From the NCBI GenBank assembly GCA_008360955.1, contig LUCM01006754.1, forward strand, positions 1 through 64,000: 64,000 nucleotides of DNA, in the 5' to 3' direction. The position numbers and the translations under genes are program-made. The notes below the pieces were generated by a model. The model saw only the letters and a list, made by a program, of their open reading frames with translations. It did no database searches and was not told the DNA's origin. Of this stretch, positions 46,340 to 59,199 are shown in pieces. How positions within the stretch are numbered: position 1 is the first letter of the stretch; each line of letters opens with the position of its first letter. The stretch is from Fasciolopsis buskii. Taxonomy: Eukaryota > Platyhelminthes > Trematoda > Plagiorchiida > Fasciolidae.

Positions 46340-47935
46340 AGATCGCTCCATCGAAGAAGCGCAATACATGAGTTTATTGAAAATAAACTTAAAAAACTAA
46401 GTCCGGAATGTATCAGTATAAGGATAGGCCAGGCAAGGACACCTGGTGGTCAGATCCAACTGCGAATCCGGCCGCGTGCTTTCGGGGAGCCTATTCACCT
46501 GCCCATCTACACGAGAGCGATATAAAGCATTGTCGCCCTTCAAGTAAGAAGTGAAGCTGAAATTATGCCTTGCCTAAGTGAACATTTTTATCACATGCCT
46601 AGAGGAAGCATGTATCACAGCCCCCCAGGGTTCATTGCCGTGAAATAGCGGGACCGGTGGACGGTAACTGTGACCCGGAAATTTGCAGCGGCATAGAAAA
46701 ACATGGTCGCACTTTGTCGTGTGTGAACAAGCTGGGAGAGAACGAACCGTCACCTACCAGTGAAATGACCGAGGTGACGGACGCCTAGTCTGTTCAACCT
46801 CGGTTGGTTAACCGCATGGCATCCATCCTGTCAAATCATCCACAAAGTTACTTCACACCTTCCTATTAGTGATGTACTTGAAATCCAGTATTTTAAACTC
46901 TGGACCCTATAATTTTGCATTTGTCGACGGGAAATTGTTCACTCTGAAGAGTTGACTGAGAAACAGTAAAAACTGGCGATCTTATTTTTCGTAGTTTTAC
47001 TCACCAACGGGGTACGATCGTACACGCATTGTTTACTGTTAATCAGAACTCTGACGGCATAGGAAAATCTTGATCTGCTACATGCTATCAGAGACTGAGC
47101 AGTGCAGACAAAATCGCTTGGCGTCAACAAGAGCTGGTACATGTGTTTAGTAGTGAAAGTTTGCTATTACTTCAAAAACCAGGAATTCGAATCACAGTTA
47201 TTCGGTTTACTTTGGTAAAATAAATCGGCTGCTACTCGATTCGTTACTATACTAGACCTGTTGATACTTTATGCCACGTCAAGTTTAAGGGCCGTCGCTT
47301 TTTGCCCCATATCTCTTATGATGCTATGGCCCTAAGACCTAAGGTGTGCTACCAACCCCTACACAGTGCTCAAGCTTCGCATATGAAACGAAATATTGTT
47401 TCATATGGTCATGTTCACCGGATGAAGAGTCACATCCATGTGTCAACTCTCATGTTGAGACGTTGCAATTCGCTAAGTCGAATCTCAATAACAGAGTTTC
47501 ATATACAAGCAGCAAATCCCGGATTCGCAATACAGTATAGCTGGGAAAATATCGATCCGCATTTCATAGCGTAGTTTGGTGGTAGAAAGCTGACAGGTAA
47601 AAGCGGTATGTTAGTATTAGGGGACGCAGCCACGGACAGCGCGAGGCGACCTTTACTGACCGTGATCACTGTGAGAATCAAAACACAATACAAACAGTTT
47701 GTATCTCGTCTCAAGCGGGGTAATACTAATGTAAACCTTTGGGCCGCATTTTCATTGCACCCAAAAGAGGAAAAAAGGCACCAGGGGTACGCACTGAACC
47801 ACGCACAGTTTGATCATTGTGAACAGCGGGTGTAAGCAGACGACGATAACTTCACAACCCTTTGGATAAGTTATTTTCATTAAGATTGTCAGCATCGTCT
47901 ATCTGACTGTTACCGAAATCAGTGGTTGGGTCCGA
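46340..47935. other. intergenic between RTE copy 6 and STT3, unassigned
   Basis: A - strand stretch ending at a good donor (47138-47000, then GTGAGT) stays open for about 44 codons but matches nothing I know. Other frames (47302-47574 +, 47499-47714 -, 47608-47835 +) are unrecognised and overlap. Confidence 0.3.
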
Positions 47936-47959
47936 CAAAAAGAGTTCGGACAATAAATG

Positions 47960-47965
47960 TTTATT
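47960..47965 (-). terminator. STT3 poly(A) signal
   Basis: AATAAA on the - strand, 128 bases past the STT3 stop codon at 48093. A plausible position for cleavage and polyadenylation near 47940. Confidence 0.6.
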
Positions 47966-48092
47966 TCCCACTATTCACTCGATCGGCTCAAGTTTGAACA
48001 CACATAATAAGACAGCAGGAGGGATAAATAGAAAATTACAGGTAGAAGGACAATGTGCATCGATGGACGAGTCAAATTGAAAACAAAAAAAA

Positions 48093-51000
48093 TCAAAGAA
48101 CTCCGCGATTTGCCGGGGGCTTTACTCGGTATATGCGTACAAGCCAATTTTCTGATGTGAATGCTTCTTCGAGACCAGTCAACTTATAACCCCTGTTTCC
48201 GATGGCTTGTCTTCGGACACGGTCGAAGCCCGATGGTTGATCTGTGCAAAAAAGGAATAGATAAACGTCACAATGACTAGGGGTTTAAGGAAAACAATTT
48301 TTCCATTTGAGAGTACCAGTATTTCACACTTTTCGAATTTGAAACACCCTGGGACCACTTACAGACGAAGAAATTGACAGCACGACTAGAAATCCATTAG
48401 ATTATGAACTAATCTATTCAATCCGTGGGTGATTGGCAAGTGCTGGAGCATACAGTGCATCGAACACATGCATTTCTCATTGACCTCTGTCTTTAATATT
48501 ATTTAACTGTTTTAGTCAGGCAATAGGCACCTACATTGTGACAGGTACTAGACCAGTTGCGCGTGCTTAACCATTGACCATTGCACATGTTGAATAAGTG
48601 GTTTAATTGAAATAACTGCATTCACTTTTCTAGGAACGCAACATGTGGCCCTCGTAACAGAACGTATTTGCATCGCAAGCACGAAATTGTATGCAACAGG
48701 AACTGGCATTTTGTAATGACAAAAAAAATCACTAGTAACATTTTTTTCGAATTAACACGCTCCAAGGCCCCATGGATCGAACTAAGCAAGAACACGAATA
48801 GGACATTATCGAAACAGAACAACTGTCCACCATGTGACAGATTCCAGAATATCCCTTGAAATCAGATCCATCCATTCAAGAGTAGACCAGCTAGATGGTA
48901 CTGACTCCAGCATCCCGAGTGAACTTTCGTAACATACTCTTTCGTAATGCAGCATCTCTGACAGCTCATTTTCGGTCACCGAACTTCATCCAAATTGGCT
49001 CAGAACGTGGGCTGTACCTGTCATCTATGTTTTTAACACTGGACTGGGATGTTTCAATAGTTACTTATGATGTGAGAAGATTGTGTGACGGTCAGAGAAA
49101 CAATTTCATTTGCCACAATTTTCTACTTTCCAGTCCAAACATGTTACGAATCCAAAAATCAATGCAGTGGTCAGGCGACCGTTCGTTTACTCAGGAAATC
49201 ATCAGACCGTTGAACAATCATCATTTCAGTGGTAAAAACTAACAGTGACCGCTCAGCTGAACCAATTTCAAAGGAAACTAGTATTTTCGCAGGCTCACGG
49301 CTTAGACGTTCGGACACGACAGCTGCAAGCTGACTTTCCTTGAAACTCTAAATTTTTTTCAAATGTTCAGCCTTCTCGTCGAGTTAAGATTATGTCAGCT
49401 TTTACAACGATTAGCAACGAGCCAACTCAATCAAAAGAGAACGACAGAGAATGAAAGATAGCATACAAATTATTAATTTCAACAACTATGCAGAAGAGGA
49501 AGCACTTCGAGCGTAAGAATGGTACTGACTGCGACACTGAGCAGCATTACCCATCGCTTTTCTTAGCCGCATGGGAGAGACGCGGGAACTTGAAGTCGGT
49601 AGTTTGGTTGGACCTACACAAACCAGTAAACCGGTGAGGATTTTCACGTTTTTGCTGTCAGTGAATGGCCACCTCGATTTATCAACTTCTAACCACTATC
49701 TGTGTTGGAGAATAGCACATTACGAGGTGGTCGTTGTGTGAGCATGTGCGAAAAAAATGTCACAACCACCCTAATCTATTCTGATTCAATGTCCCTTCTG
49801 AAGAACGAACCCCAAAGCCCAGAACTTGACGCCTGACCTTTGAGTTATTCTACCAATACTATGAAGACAGCAGTGTTCAAACATAAAAGTCTTCGCATAT
49901 CTTCTGTCCTCAATCGCTGTTACTCAGCCACAGAGCGAGACCGACCTTATTGCTGCTGTACACACCCGATCGCTGATCGATAACCGGGTGTCACAAAGAC
50001 GATACAAATGTCTCAAATGGGTGAATGCCAACTGAGCCTTCTGCATAAGCGGAGGAGCTTTGTCTGACACACGACCACTAGGCAAAATAGAAGTACTCCA
50101 TTAACTAAATCTATCCGCCTCACCCAGTTGTTCTCTGCAGGAACAAGGCTCGGCTTCGATCTAATCCAGTCTTATAAAGCCATTTGACACAACGAAAGTC
50201 CAAAACGCATCCCGAACACGTCTACATTATCGTTCAGACGATAAAGAAGAACCTTTAACTATTCTCACCTAAGGATTAAATGATGGAGGAAAAGTACTGC
50301 TGCCATTCGCCACAGTTATTTTTGTATCGCACTCCAGGGTCACAGTGAGAAGTAAGGTTGTATTCTAGACTGATTTCGTGGATGAATTCAAATTTAAACA
50401 ATTGCTTAATGTTAAGAACTAAATAGTGTTGTACTCAAAAAGTTCGAATAAGATCCAAAACAAAGTTTCGTTGATGGAGTCAGAAAAAAGAGCCACAACC
50501 TGAGTATTGCATGACGAATCTTTAGGTATATTTCACTGTGTCCCTAAGCAGCGCATTTACAGACGCAGATTTTCATGGTTTTAAATACTGTTTTATTTGT
50601 GCAGCTCAGGTCGATGATTTTTGAGGGCCTATAAACACTAACTTTGGAGTTTCGATTGTGGACATTTCATCCCCAGCGGGGGTGATATCATCAACGCACT
50701 GTTGCTGATGACGACACCTTTGCGAACTTATCGTCATGTTCAACAACCACAAGATTTCAAAAATCATCAAACGGAGATACTAAATATATTTGTTAGTATC
50801 TAAAACAAGTGAAAACAAATTTGAGCGTTCAACGAGGAATACTTTTGGATTCGGCGTTTTTTGCCTACTTACAAGCTCCTAACTAAGAACAATTTAAGTC
50901 TTTCTCCAAGAGTGTTTGAGTTAAAACACTTCACCTGCAGATGTAAACCATAGACCACTTTTCAATCATCCAGAAGCACGAATAGTTGCAAAGCAGAAGG

Positions 51001-54000
51001 GAAGACGCACGGTAAGTGCCTTAAAAAGGCCAATGCACTGCCGATTTCAACTCGACTGGCAATGGAGCGTTCGCGATCAAAATGCCAAATTCGCCTATCT
51101 TAAGGTCACGGAATGGCAGAATTATCAACAAAGAAATTCAACCATAGTAAACAAAATATCAATTCTCTTTCTGGACGCTGATCGTTTCTATTGCTTGTTT
51201 GCTATCGTCTGATCCTGTGTCATCAGTAACCGATGCACTTTGATGAAGGTGCCAGTTGCACGTTACACAGGAAATGTGTTCAACTGAGTGAGGTTAGCAT
51301 ACCAGAACCGGTAAGTCGCGTGTGACACAGTGTACTTTTTATCCCCGCAACCGATACATAAAACAGACCTAAGACAGTCTTATTCTCAGCTTTTAGCATT
51401 GCACATCTATGATTTCTGCGCAAGAAAAAGACGTCCATGTGCTATTTCATTTCAGGCATGGAGATAGAATGTTGTGAAACAGCTTATGGCTCAGAGTCTG
51501 CAAGGCTGTCGCAATAATGACGACAACAAGCAATTACGATGCTGATGCTTGGAGTCGGTTCGAACCACACACGTTCTCCGTAGGGGATGCGATTAGGAAT
51601 CGAAGTGACTAGCACTGTCTAGATCTGAACCTATGGTGTACTAGCGGCGATACAAATCACTTTGGGATGCCGTCTCATGTTTGATTTGTTTAATGACTAT
51701 GCAGGGAAACAAAACTGCTAAATAATCCCAATAAAGAGGTATCGTGGTTGCTACTTCGGTCTGTGATCCATGGGTCAAAATTGGGCAAGCATTTCAAACT
51801 CACTTCTGTCAGGCTGAAGATGCCAAAAGCGATAATAACTCAATTTGTACATGAGGCAGTTTTGCATCGTCGGAGACGCTGATTTGTCCACGCGCATTTC
51901 ACCGTAAGGTGTGTAATAATCTTCCTCACGAATGTGCCGACCCTTTTCAGTACTGCCGGCGATACGGACCATCCAGATAAACTTGTTTATATCTGTCAAA
52001 TAAACAGATGGCGCACACATATATACACATATATAAGACAAATCACTTTGGAAGTGAACGACGGTTCTTCCGTGCGAAAATTCGTTTAAGAAAGGGACAA
52101 AGTGTCGTGTCTCTGCGGATTATTAGAACTAAAAATAAGTCTAAAAAGGATTCAAGGCATACAAACTGTCCGCTAAAAACACTACTCAAATAAACTAGGA
52201 CCCCAAGGCTCTTTAATTTCAGTTAGACGCATTTCCGTTTAAACAAAATCATTTGTATGCTTACGTGATAAAGTCCACCGAACTATGAATGAGACTCATG
52301 AGATTTGTTATTATAGTAAGACCGGTTAAAAAATACAAGTGTTTATCAACGATCCCCAAGAGGCCAGGTCACAAAAAATAGCACCAAGGTTATCAGACAA
52401 CTGCACAGAGATCTCGATTCTAATCAGGCATTTTGCCAACTGTGACCGGCAGTCCCACACACAAATTAGAATATCACAGCACCGTCGATTTAACGGACAA
52501 GCACTTTAATCAAGGAGGCTCAAATGTGCTTCTGTTCGACTTGGACACCATCGAAGGTTGCGTTTAAAATGGACATTGGGCAGTGCCTTTATGGGGCAAA
52601 CAATGGAAATTGACCATTCGGATAGGTACATAATCATCTTCGTTATTCAAAGACCATCGTTCAAGGCGCGACTGGAAACATCTTTACATACATTAAATTG
52701 ATATAATGCCAGAAACAATATAGTACAACGAGAATTCAGCACACGTAGGCGGAACCACTTCAAGGAAAGTTTGAAGTGGGCAGATTCCTTAGAGTGGCAT
52801 TATCGGTTGTGAAATCAACAACATTTGGGCACTTACCTCAAGATATTCCGTAAGGTGGATGCATCTTATCAAACAGCCCGGATCAGGATTACTCATCAAC
52901 CATTCGCCTTTTGTCTTATCGGCATGCCCAATTACAGGACCGCCATTTTACCTGGGATCTTAGCACACGAAGAACTTCAGTCATTCCGTTAGCAGTTTTA
53001 TGGTCCTTCATTTACTGTGACTTTCTTGGTTGTGAGAAAAATAAGGGGCTATTTCTATAACTGGAAATCGGTCTGCTGGACAAAAGGGTCACTGGGGTGG
53101 ATCGGAGTTTTCTGGCAGAAAAGCGTAAACTTAGTGGCAAAAAGATGAGCCGTACAACACAGAGGTCACGAGAAAAATAATGCTGAAGTCGATGATGAAT
53201 AAGCGCAGTCGCAGGAGAATGGAGATTACATTATGCTGATGACTGGTTCGCCGAAAGTAAAAATGTCGAAAACCATGGCAAACCGAATGAGCACCAACTC
53301 ACCAGAATCTCATTCGAGTTGTTAGGAGCGTGAATGGATGATAAGTCCACATGGTGATTCGTCAGGGGATTTTCGTCGGTCAGGCAAGGCCGACCTTCGG
53401 GAAGGGGACACAAAGCTCGAAAGTACTAACTTTTCTCCCCAGTAGTATGTTCCGCATATGGATGAAGTTTTTTCATCAATCCAAATGAGAAACGTACCAC
53501 TGAGGAGAAAAACCAATACTTTCGGGCCCTGTGCCCGTTTCTCGAGGTTATCTTTGCCATACTGACGAAAATCCCCCGACGAATCACCATGTGATTCTCA
53601 AATGGACTTATAATCCATTCACGCTCCTAACGATTCCAATGAGATTTTATTGAGAAACTAAGAACGGGGCGCACCAGCATATGGATGGTTGGGCAGAAGA
53701 ATACCGGGTACGCATCCCTGAAGAGCAGCAATGACCGCGAAACCGGTCGTGTGTTCCCGGGTTAATTTTGTTCATCCATCCATGTGCGAAACATACTACT
53801 GAGAAGACCACTGATTCGCTTATTCCCAACTTTCTTATACTATGATAAAATCATGTCCTTCTTCATAGTAAACTTCAGTTAGTATTTTGCATCATAGAAA
53901 CATCAGGAATTCCTGCCCAATAGTATCGGAAGCAAAGGCCTGTCGGGTTTCGAAAATGCCATTTACCGAGATCGAAGTGACTACGTTAATGAAGCCTGGT

Positions 54001-57000
54001 AGCAACTATACAGTTCTAAAGTCAAGCATAGTTTCAACACCGCCGAACAGGGGGAACCAAAGTCTAAGAAACTTCGCTCTTTTAACGCGTGCATTTCTGC
54101 GCAACTCTAGTTCAGCTGTCACCAACTCTCATCCTGAATACCTACTAAGAACTATTAAAGTAACTAGCCGCATAATTTCACTTTTCTGAATCAGATGGCG
54201 ACGTCGTGAAACAGTCGCCATGGCCATCCAGATTTCGTGACGGGCTGAGGGATGGCTTGTGGATACAAAATTCTGCAACAACTATTGCCACTTAATTTAA
54301 ATAGTAAGGTCTAAATGTCATACCGATCTTTTCAAAAAGTGGAAAACGTCCCCACTCCAACAGTATAAAATACAACGCAGCATATCATTGATTTTGCCAC
54401 AACGGGACTGAACCTTGATAAGGAGCGACGGCTTGCGTGCCCCCATGACCTAACGAGCTATGCAGGACGGCTTATCTCAAGCCTATGATCCAGTCACGCC
54501 TGGAAGGCTATTGGGTAGAGCCTAAAGAAATAGTCTCCTGGTTGGAGGTCGATTGCTGTGAGCCACAATCTCTTGCAAACGGAAACCGGTAACGGATAGG
54601 TGCAGCATCATGTGATGAAGTTCACCAAACCGCTAAGAGCCTTCCCGGTAGCTTCATGGCAAAGCACGTGCCGAACTGAGTTCTGCATAGTTCGCAGATT
54701 CAAACAGGCATATGACGTCGTTAACGTAACTTAAGCAACACAGCTGCTCCCCATTTGCCACTTCCAACCCTAAATCCTGGATACCTCCTAGACCATCTTC
54801 TGTTGCCTTGTCCATAACGAAGGTGAACAAGAATGGGGAGATGAGAAGCCATTGTCGAACACTTTCAATCATTTCAAATGAACTGAATGGTTCACCGTTT
54901 ACCCTTCAAACGACCACAGGTATACAAGTATAATGCTCGCGAGAGAATCGCTAACTTCACTTGCATACCAATCCGGTGGAGAACACTGAACAGTGTTGTT
55001 CGATCCACTGAGATGAACACCCGCTTCAAATCGAAGAGAACTACAACCGTAGGACGATGGTGTGTGGCGCGCTTCCACTAACTAGCGAAGAGTGAATATC
55101 TGGTCGATGCAACCTCGACCTGGACGAAATCCGGCCTGTTGTTCGCGGATGTTACTATCGCGAATCGATGTCAAACGACGCAGCATTATCGAAGCTAACA
55201 ACTTTGTAACTATTAAGTGACTTAATTGTTCACTCAATAGAGCAGTCGTTTCACATCTAGCACAGACTAACCACACCGTGAATGTGACGCAAACTTTCCG
55301 GACCCTGTACAAGGTCAGAGGTTAATAATCTAGGTTAGCAAAGTGTCGCCTTTCGGTCACTACGGAAGCTGTCGCGATCCGTCTTCACAATCCTCCACTG
55401 CGCTGCTAAAAACAATTTGTGGTTGCGCTTCAACTCCTCTGGCCCACCCTGCATCCCAATGCAAAGCCTGTACAACAAAACAATTAAGATAACACGTTGT
55501 CGTGCATTCAGGTTATGCATGTAATACCACAAATCCCTTCCTCACCCATATTTTTATCTGACTAATCCAATCCTTCCTAAAGTGAGTTCTTCCAAATATA
55601 TAAGGATGTAATGACACAGGTACGAATCACCGGAAACGAGCTTGTTCGCCAAGTTGTGTTTTTTCAATGTGCTCAGTGAGAATTTCCAAGGAACTTAGTA
55701 ACTATCGAAATAAAACAGATCCCACGATGATTGCTACAAGCACTGCGTGTGCCCTTCTTGAAAATTTGTACAATCAGTGACTCACCCCAACATAACAGAA
55801 TACGCTCGTTGTTCCTAATATCAGGAAGCAAGAAGGTATGGGAGTTCGTCAGGACCGGCTGCTTTTCTCCTCTCCAGAAGTCGAATATTTGACTCAACTT
55901 CCACTTCCGTTAGGGGATCAACAGACACCTCCCAAGGATTCGCAGCTACTGATGTCGGTCTGAATACATTAACGTGTCGCCAGCTAAACTGATCCCTGAA
56001 GTGCTCAGCCTAACGGTCCACCATTTGTTGTTTATCATGGATGAGCTCTCCATTCTCATCGCACACGACTTCACTAACCGAATTTCGCCGCCCAACGCTG
56101 TCGTGTATAGGTTTAAATAGTCTTTGGCTGCTACCTGAAGCGGCTGCTACTTCCATCTCTTTGGCTATCTTTACCCACCGGTTGCATGATTCTTCTTCAT
56201 GTCTACTGTCGATTGACGCTGCAGCTATCGACGCATCTTATTCACCTCCTTGCAGTTAGGGAGCTGGTGTTTTTGCTCCATTAGACTAAAATAGTCTAGC
56301 GAGATGCAGTGTTTTTGTTGGACGGTGGATCTAGGACTAGAGGCGAAAGCTGCTGCCAAATGCATCACACTAATCATCAGCGTGCTGCTAGTCGGAGTTC
56401 TTAGTTGGCCTGATCACTCCTGTTCCTAACTGATGCGAACAACCGAATTAGACAGATGTTCTACGACTAATTGGGTTTGCGATTTTTGTCGAAGCCCGTT
56501 GAGTTGCACCGAAAATCTCATTAAAATTAGTGCATGGTGCGATTCGACGTATGTGATCCAGTACGATCTACAGTTCTGGACACAACCGCGCCAACGGTGG
56601 CTTATTGCGATGTGGTTCGTCTGTCTCAGACTACCCTTCGAATTAGGGCACCCTGTCCCCAGACGGCGCGAACTGTGTCGGAAATTCGTGCTAGACCGGT
56701 ATAAATGATTGTCTTATCAGAAATAGAAAAGCCTGTCTCCGTTATCCGTACGCTGAGCGGGCAAGGAACAACACCCACCCAAACAGGCTTCCGACGCAAT
56801 GAGTTGTCCAACTTTCGGATTAAAATCACCTGCTACCGCTACGACGTCAGAACCTTTGCTCTTCCGAACGACAGTGACGAGTTCGTCATAAAATCGTCTT
56901 TTTGCGTGTCAACAATACAATCTGCTAGAGCGTATGATGGTATAACAAATATGCTGCGCATGACACAGCCTTTCGAACGCCAACTGATGCTTGCAGTCCT

Positions 57001-59178
57001 ACGGTGCACAAATGACTATTTCCCGGAATCCGGTCTGAAAAGGCCGCTTCAGCTTTGTCATTGAAAGCTGTTCCTTCACTTCGTTGTCGCACAGCGCAAG
57101 CTGTTTCGTCTCCTGAGATCCACAGGAAATATCTTTTGGAGATATTGGTGCAGTTAGTTGAATCACACCAATCGAATCTTGAATCTGCATTTCCCTGGGG
57201 CAACAGACATTAATCGCCAATGGGTCTCTAGTCCATCGCTAGCGCTAAAAACGGCTGTTGAGCACCATGCATGAGAGTGCACACACTGAAGAAGTAAAGC
57301 TTCAGAGGCTGACAAGGTTTGAGAAAAATGTGAACTAGCAGATTGAAAACCATCTACGACACTGTTTCACAATGAACCGCTGCAAGTATGGGGTGTAGTA
57401 TCAGTGGGGAGATTCATCCGCATCAGCAGTACCGACATAATCGTTCGGCTGTAATCAAGCGGACATGCTCTACTGGCCGCTGCGCCTCTTCAAGAATTGC
57501 TTTTCTTGCTAGGTATTAGTAGTTTTCACGAATTATTGGCCATGTGCAGTGCATATCTACTGCTCACGAACTGGGAAACGAACCCAGGACGAACGACGAG
57601 TCAAACACCTTAGCCACTACGATGGCGGGCAGGCTCATTATCCATTTCATTTTCGCAACGTGATCAATGTAACCGTTGTTAGCATTATCGTTTTCGACTG
57701 AAACCCGACACGTATGTAAGCAAAAGTCTGTGCAATACAATTTTGACGCCTAATTGAATAGCGGCGTACCCTACTGTTATAACCTTTGCAGATTGTTTGC
57801 CTGAAGGATTGACTCGAGTTATAAAAAAAATACAGTTCGATAAATGGACTACTGATTTTCGCACAATCCCTTTTACGCACATTATGTAGTGTGTTCGTCA
57901 ACAAGATCTGTGTTGGTGAATTTACAGACAAAGTTTGATTATGTTACGCTTCATTTCAAAATTATGAAATGGTTGTTGTTGAATCAAAAGCTTACTGTTC
58001 CTGATCAGTGGTCACAACAACTCTAATTTTCGAAACATATATAGCCCATTTAGACGTTGACCATCCACTGTTTACCGAGGTTTGAGTATATCTTTACTGT
58101 ATTGCCTCGATGAGAAGTACAAAAAAGACAGAAAGGTGTTTGACAATTCTCAACTTCCTAATCAACTTTCCACAGTTATCTTGCAGGGATGAAGAGAGTG
58201 ACAAATAAAGACATGTTTCTGAGCGTTGCAGATACAATCTGAAGTATATTGGTTAGAATGAACGCAGCCGACTTTCAGAGAAAGAATAGGTAATAGAAGA
58301 ATCGCCTAACAGAGAATTTTACCTGGTTAGCCGCATACAAAGTACGACTTCATAGGGGACAACGAAAGGCTACCGTTGGGTATACTTCCTTTCGCTTTCT
58401 CAGAGCAATGAAATCGTTATGACCTCTACTACACGATGATTGAAAACTCGTATGATCTCTGTCTCCAGTACGAGGACAAATGGGTACTGTTAAAATTCAA
58501 GGATAATACAGCCAGCCAACCAACCGAGGGACGGGGCGGATCAGGACACGATGTCTTTATTGGCTGAAGCTACTGTCAAACGATTACTATAATATGTACT
58601 TATCACTCAAGCCTGCTCTCATGGCATTCGTTATCATGTTGATGCGCAGATATAAACTGGTCATGGACTGTATTCACTCAGGTTTGTGCCTACTCATGTT
58701 GTATGGACTTTGAACAATGAGCAGTCAGATGCACGTGACATCTCCAACCAGAGACCACCAGAAATTTCAGTAGTTTGATTGTTAACGTTGATGACGGCTA
58801 GCATGCACAATGGGGAGTGGACTACATTGGCTTTCCTGTTTCTATAAAGATCGATGTCCCAGGGCATGTTAGTACTCAACGGAAACACTGATTGTAGATA
58901 GATACCATGAACAATCAAAATATTTTCACTGCCAACGTTTTCGTTACGAACAACTGACCGTCGGAACTGTAGCCCAATAAACCACCAAAGATAACAAGGA
59001 CGTAGTCCACGTCCAACTCTTGCATAATCTCGTAGGCTTCTTCCTCTGAAGAAGCCATGGCTTGCCCCACACGACCAATATGAGTATTGTTCCAAGTGTT
59101 ATTATCCACGAGTACAGTTCGATTGGCGATTCCTGTTATTTGGTAACCGTAATCCCACCAGGACATGATGCGTGCATC
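48093..59178 (-). CDS. STT3A: oligosaccharyltransferase catalytic subunit STT3, STT3A-like (last three exons)
   Basis: Transfers the lipid-linked glycan to Asn-X-Ser/Thr on proteins entering the ER. Exons in transcript order: 59178-58959, 51992-51804, 48241-48093. Acceptors are TAG, CAG and CAG; donors GTCAGT and GTGAGT; phases agree. Together they give the last 185 residues, close to the same span of human STT3A. Exon 1 here starts [13 protein letters not shown], with the invariant WWDYG sequon-binding motif, then [16 protein letters not shown] with conserved lumenal sequons. The second holds [14 protein letters not shown] and [11 protein letters not shown]; the third [20 protein letters not shown] and the stop. 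The uninterrupted GST...HIRE block is STT3A-like rather than STT3B-like, and no STT3B lysine-rich tail is present. Introns of 6966 and 3562 nt contain repeats. Upstream exons with the transmembrane bundle are not in the window. Confidence 0.95.
48242..49735. other. STT3 last intron, 3' part, nothing recognised
   Basis: One 115-codon + frame (48895-49242) without known motif lies antisense to STT3. No element recognised. Confidence 0.4.
49740..50200 (-). pseudogene. RTE-like LINE tail relic (second RTE family) in STT3 intron
   Basis: On the - strand the translation gives [30 protein letters not shown] and [12 protein letters not shown], the ORF2 tail of an RTE-type LINE. Nucleotide blocks match the piece at 26520-26830 (GTGTTCAAACAT; the AGAACAAxGxTCGGCTT block). 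Stops are frequent. Same orientation as STT3. Confidence 0.55.
50300..51800. other. STT3 intron, nothing recognised
   Basis: No frame or element recognised. GGTTCGAACC at 51556 is B-box-like but has no matching A box at tRNA spacing. Confidence 0.35.
52040..53290. other. STT3 intron, nothing recognised
   Basis: Apart from a short CA/TA-rich patch at 52013-52036 I see no repeat, element or exon. Confidence 0.35.
53299..53653. repeat. foldback (imperfect palindrome of about 355 bp)
   Basis: The left half (53299-53466) is the reverse complement of the right half (53472-53653) with indels and substitutions. The outer blocks are TTAGGAGCGTGAATGGAT and ATCCATTCACGCTCCTAA. The centre is a tight hairpin, GATGAA-GTTTT-TTCATC, at 53461-53477. 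A further partial copy of the right half's start lies at 53760-53820. No terminal repeat of a known transposon family is evident. Confidence 0.8.
53830..54425. other. STT3 intron, nothing recognised
   Basis: A 100-codon + frame (53887-54189) has no known motif. No element boundary is visible. Confidence 0.3.
54430..54650 (+). repeat. RTE 5'-end fragment
   Basis: Related to the beginning of RTE copy 3 at 62930-63050: CTAACGAGCTATGCAGGA against CCAACGAGCTATACAGGA, then a CTGGAAGG block and AGTCTCCTGG. It ends where RTE copy 4 (opposite strand) begins, so the two form a junction of inverted pieces of the same family. Confidence 0.65.
54654..57430 (-). mobile_element. RTE-type LINE, copy 4 (3'-truncated) in STT3 intron
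   Basis: Read on the - strand: 5' region matching copy 2 (57430-57280), endonuclease relic (57203-56925, with [15 protein letters not shown]), GDFN-region remnants (about 56850-56800), connector (56280-55900), [16 protein letters not shown] (55770-55720), [21 protein letters not shown] split as [12 protein letters not shown] / CIDQIFTLR (55180-55082), and a palm remnant [11 protein letters not shown] with an eroded YADD (YVND) near 54740. Sense relative to STT3. It keeps the polymerase site that copies 1 and 2 have interrupted by the antisense insert, so it represents the ancestral insert-free form. Confidence 0.8.
57541..57625 (-). repeat. tRNA-like repeat (possible SINE head or tRNA relic)
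   Basis: The - strand reads GTAGTGGCTAAGGTGTTTG (A-box-like TGGCTAAGGTG), then at tRNA-like spacing CTGGGTTCGTTTCCCAG, a B-box-like GGTTCGTTTCC (consensus GGTTCGANTCC) inside a short T-arm stem. The acceptor stem does not close, so it is not a functional tRNA gene. A related arrangement lies at 59518-59570 on the other strand. Confidence 0.45.
57640..58950. other. STT3 intron, nothing recognised
   Basis: Frames at 57647-57931 (-) and 58694-59095 (-) have no supporting motif; the latter is an alternate-frame shadow running into the STT3 exon. Confidence 0.35.
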
Positions 59179-59199
59179 CTATAAAAGTCAGATATCGAA

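Noticed and set aside
46939..47142. Possible - strand exon ending at a GTGAGT donor
   Set aside because: Matches no known protein and has no partner exon.
51541..51610. GGTTCGAACC as a tRNA gene
   Set aside because: Palindromic B-box-like string only; no A box or acceptor stem at the right spacing.
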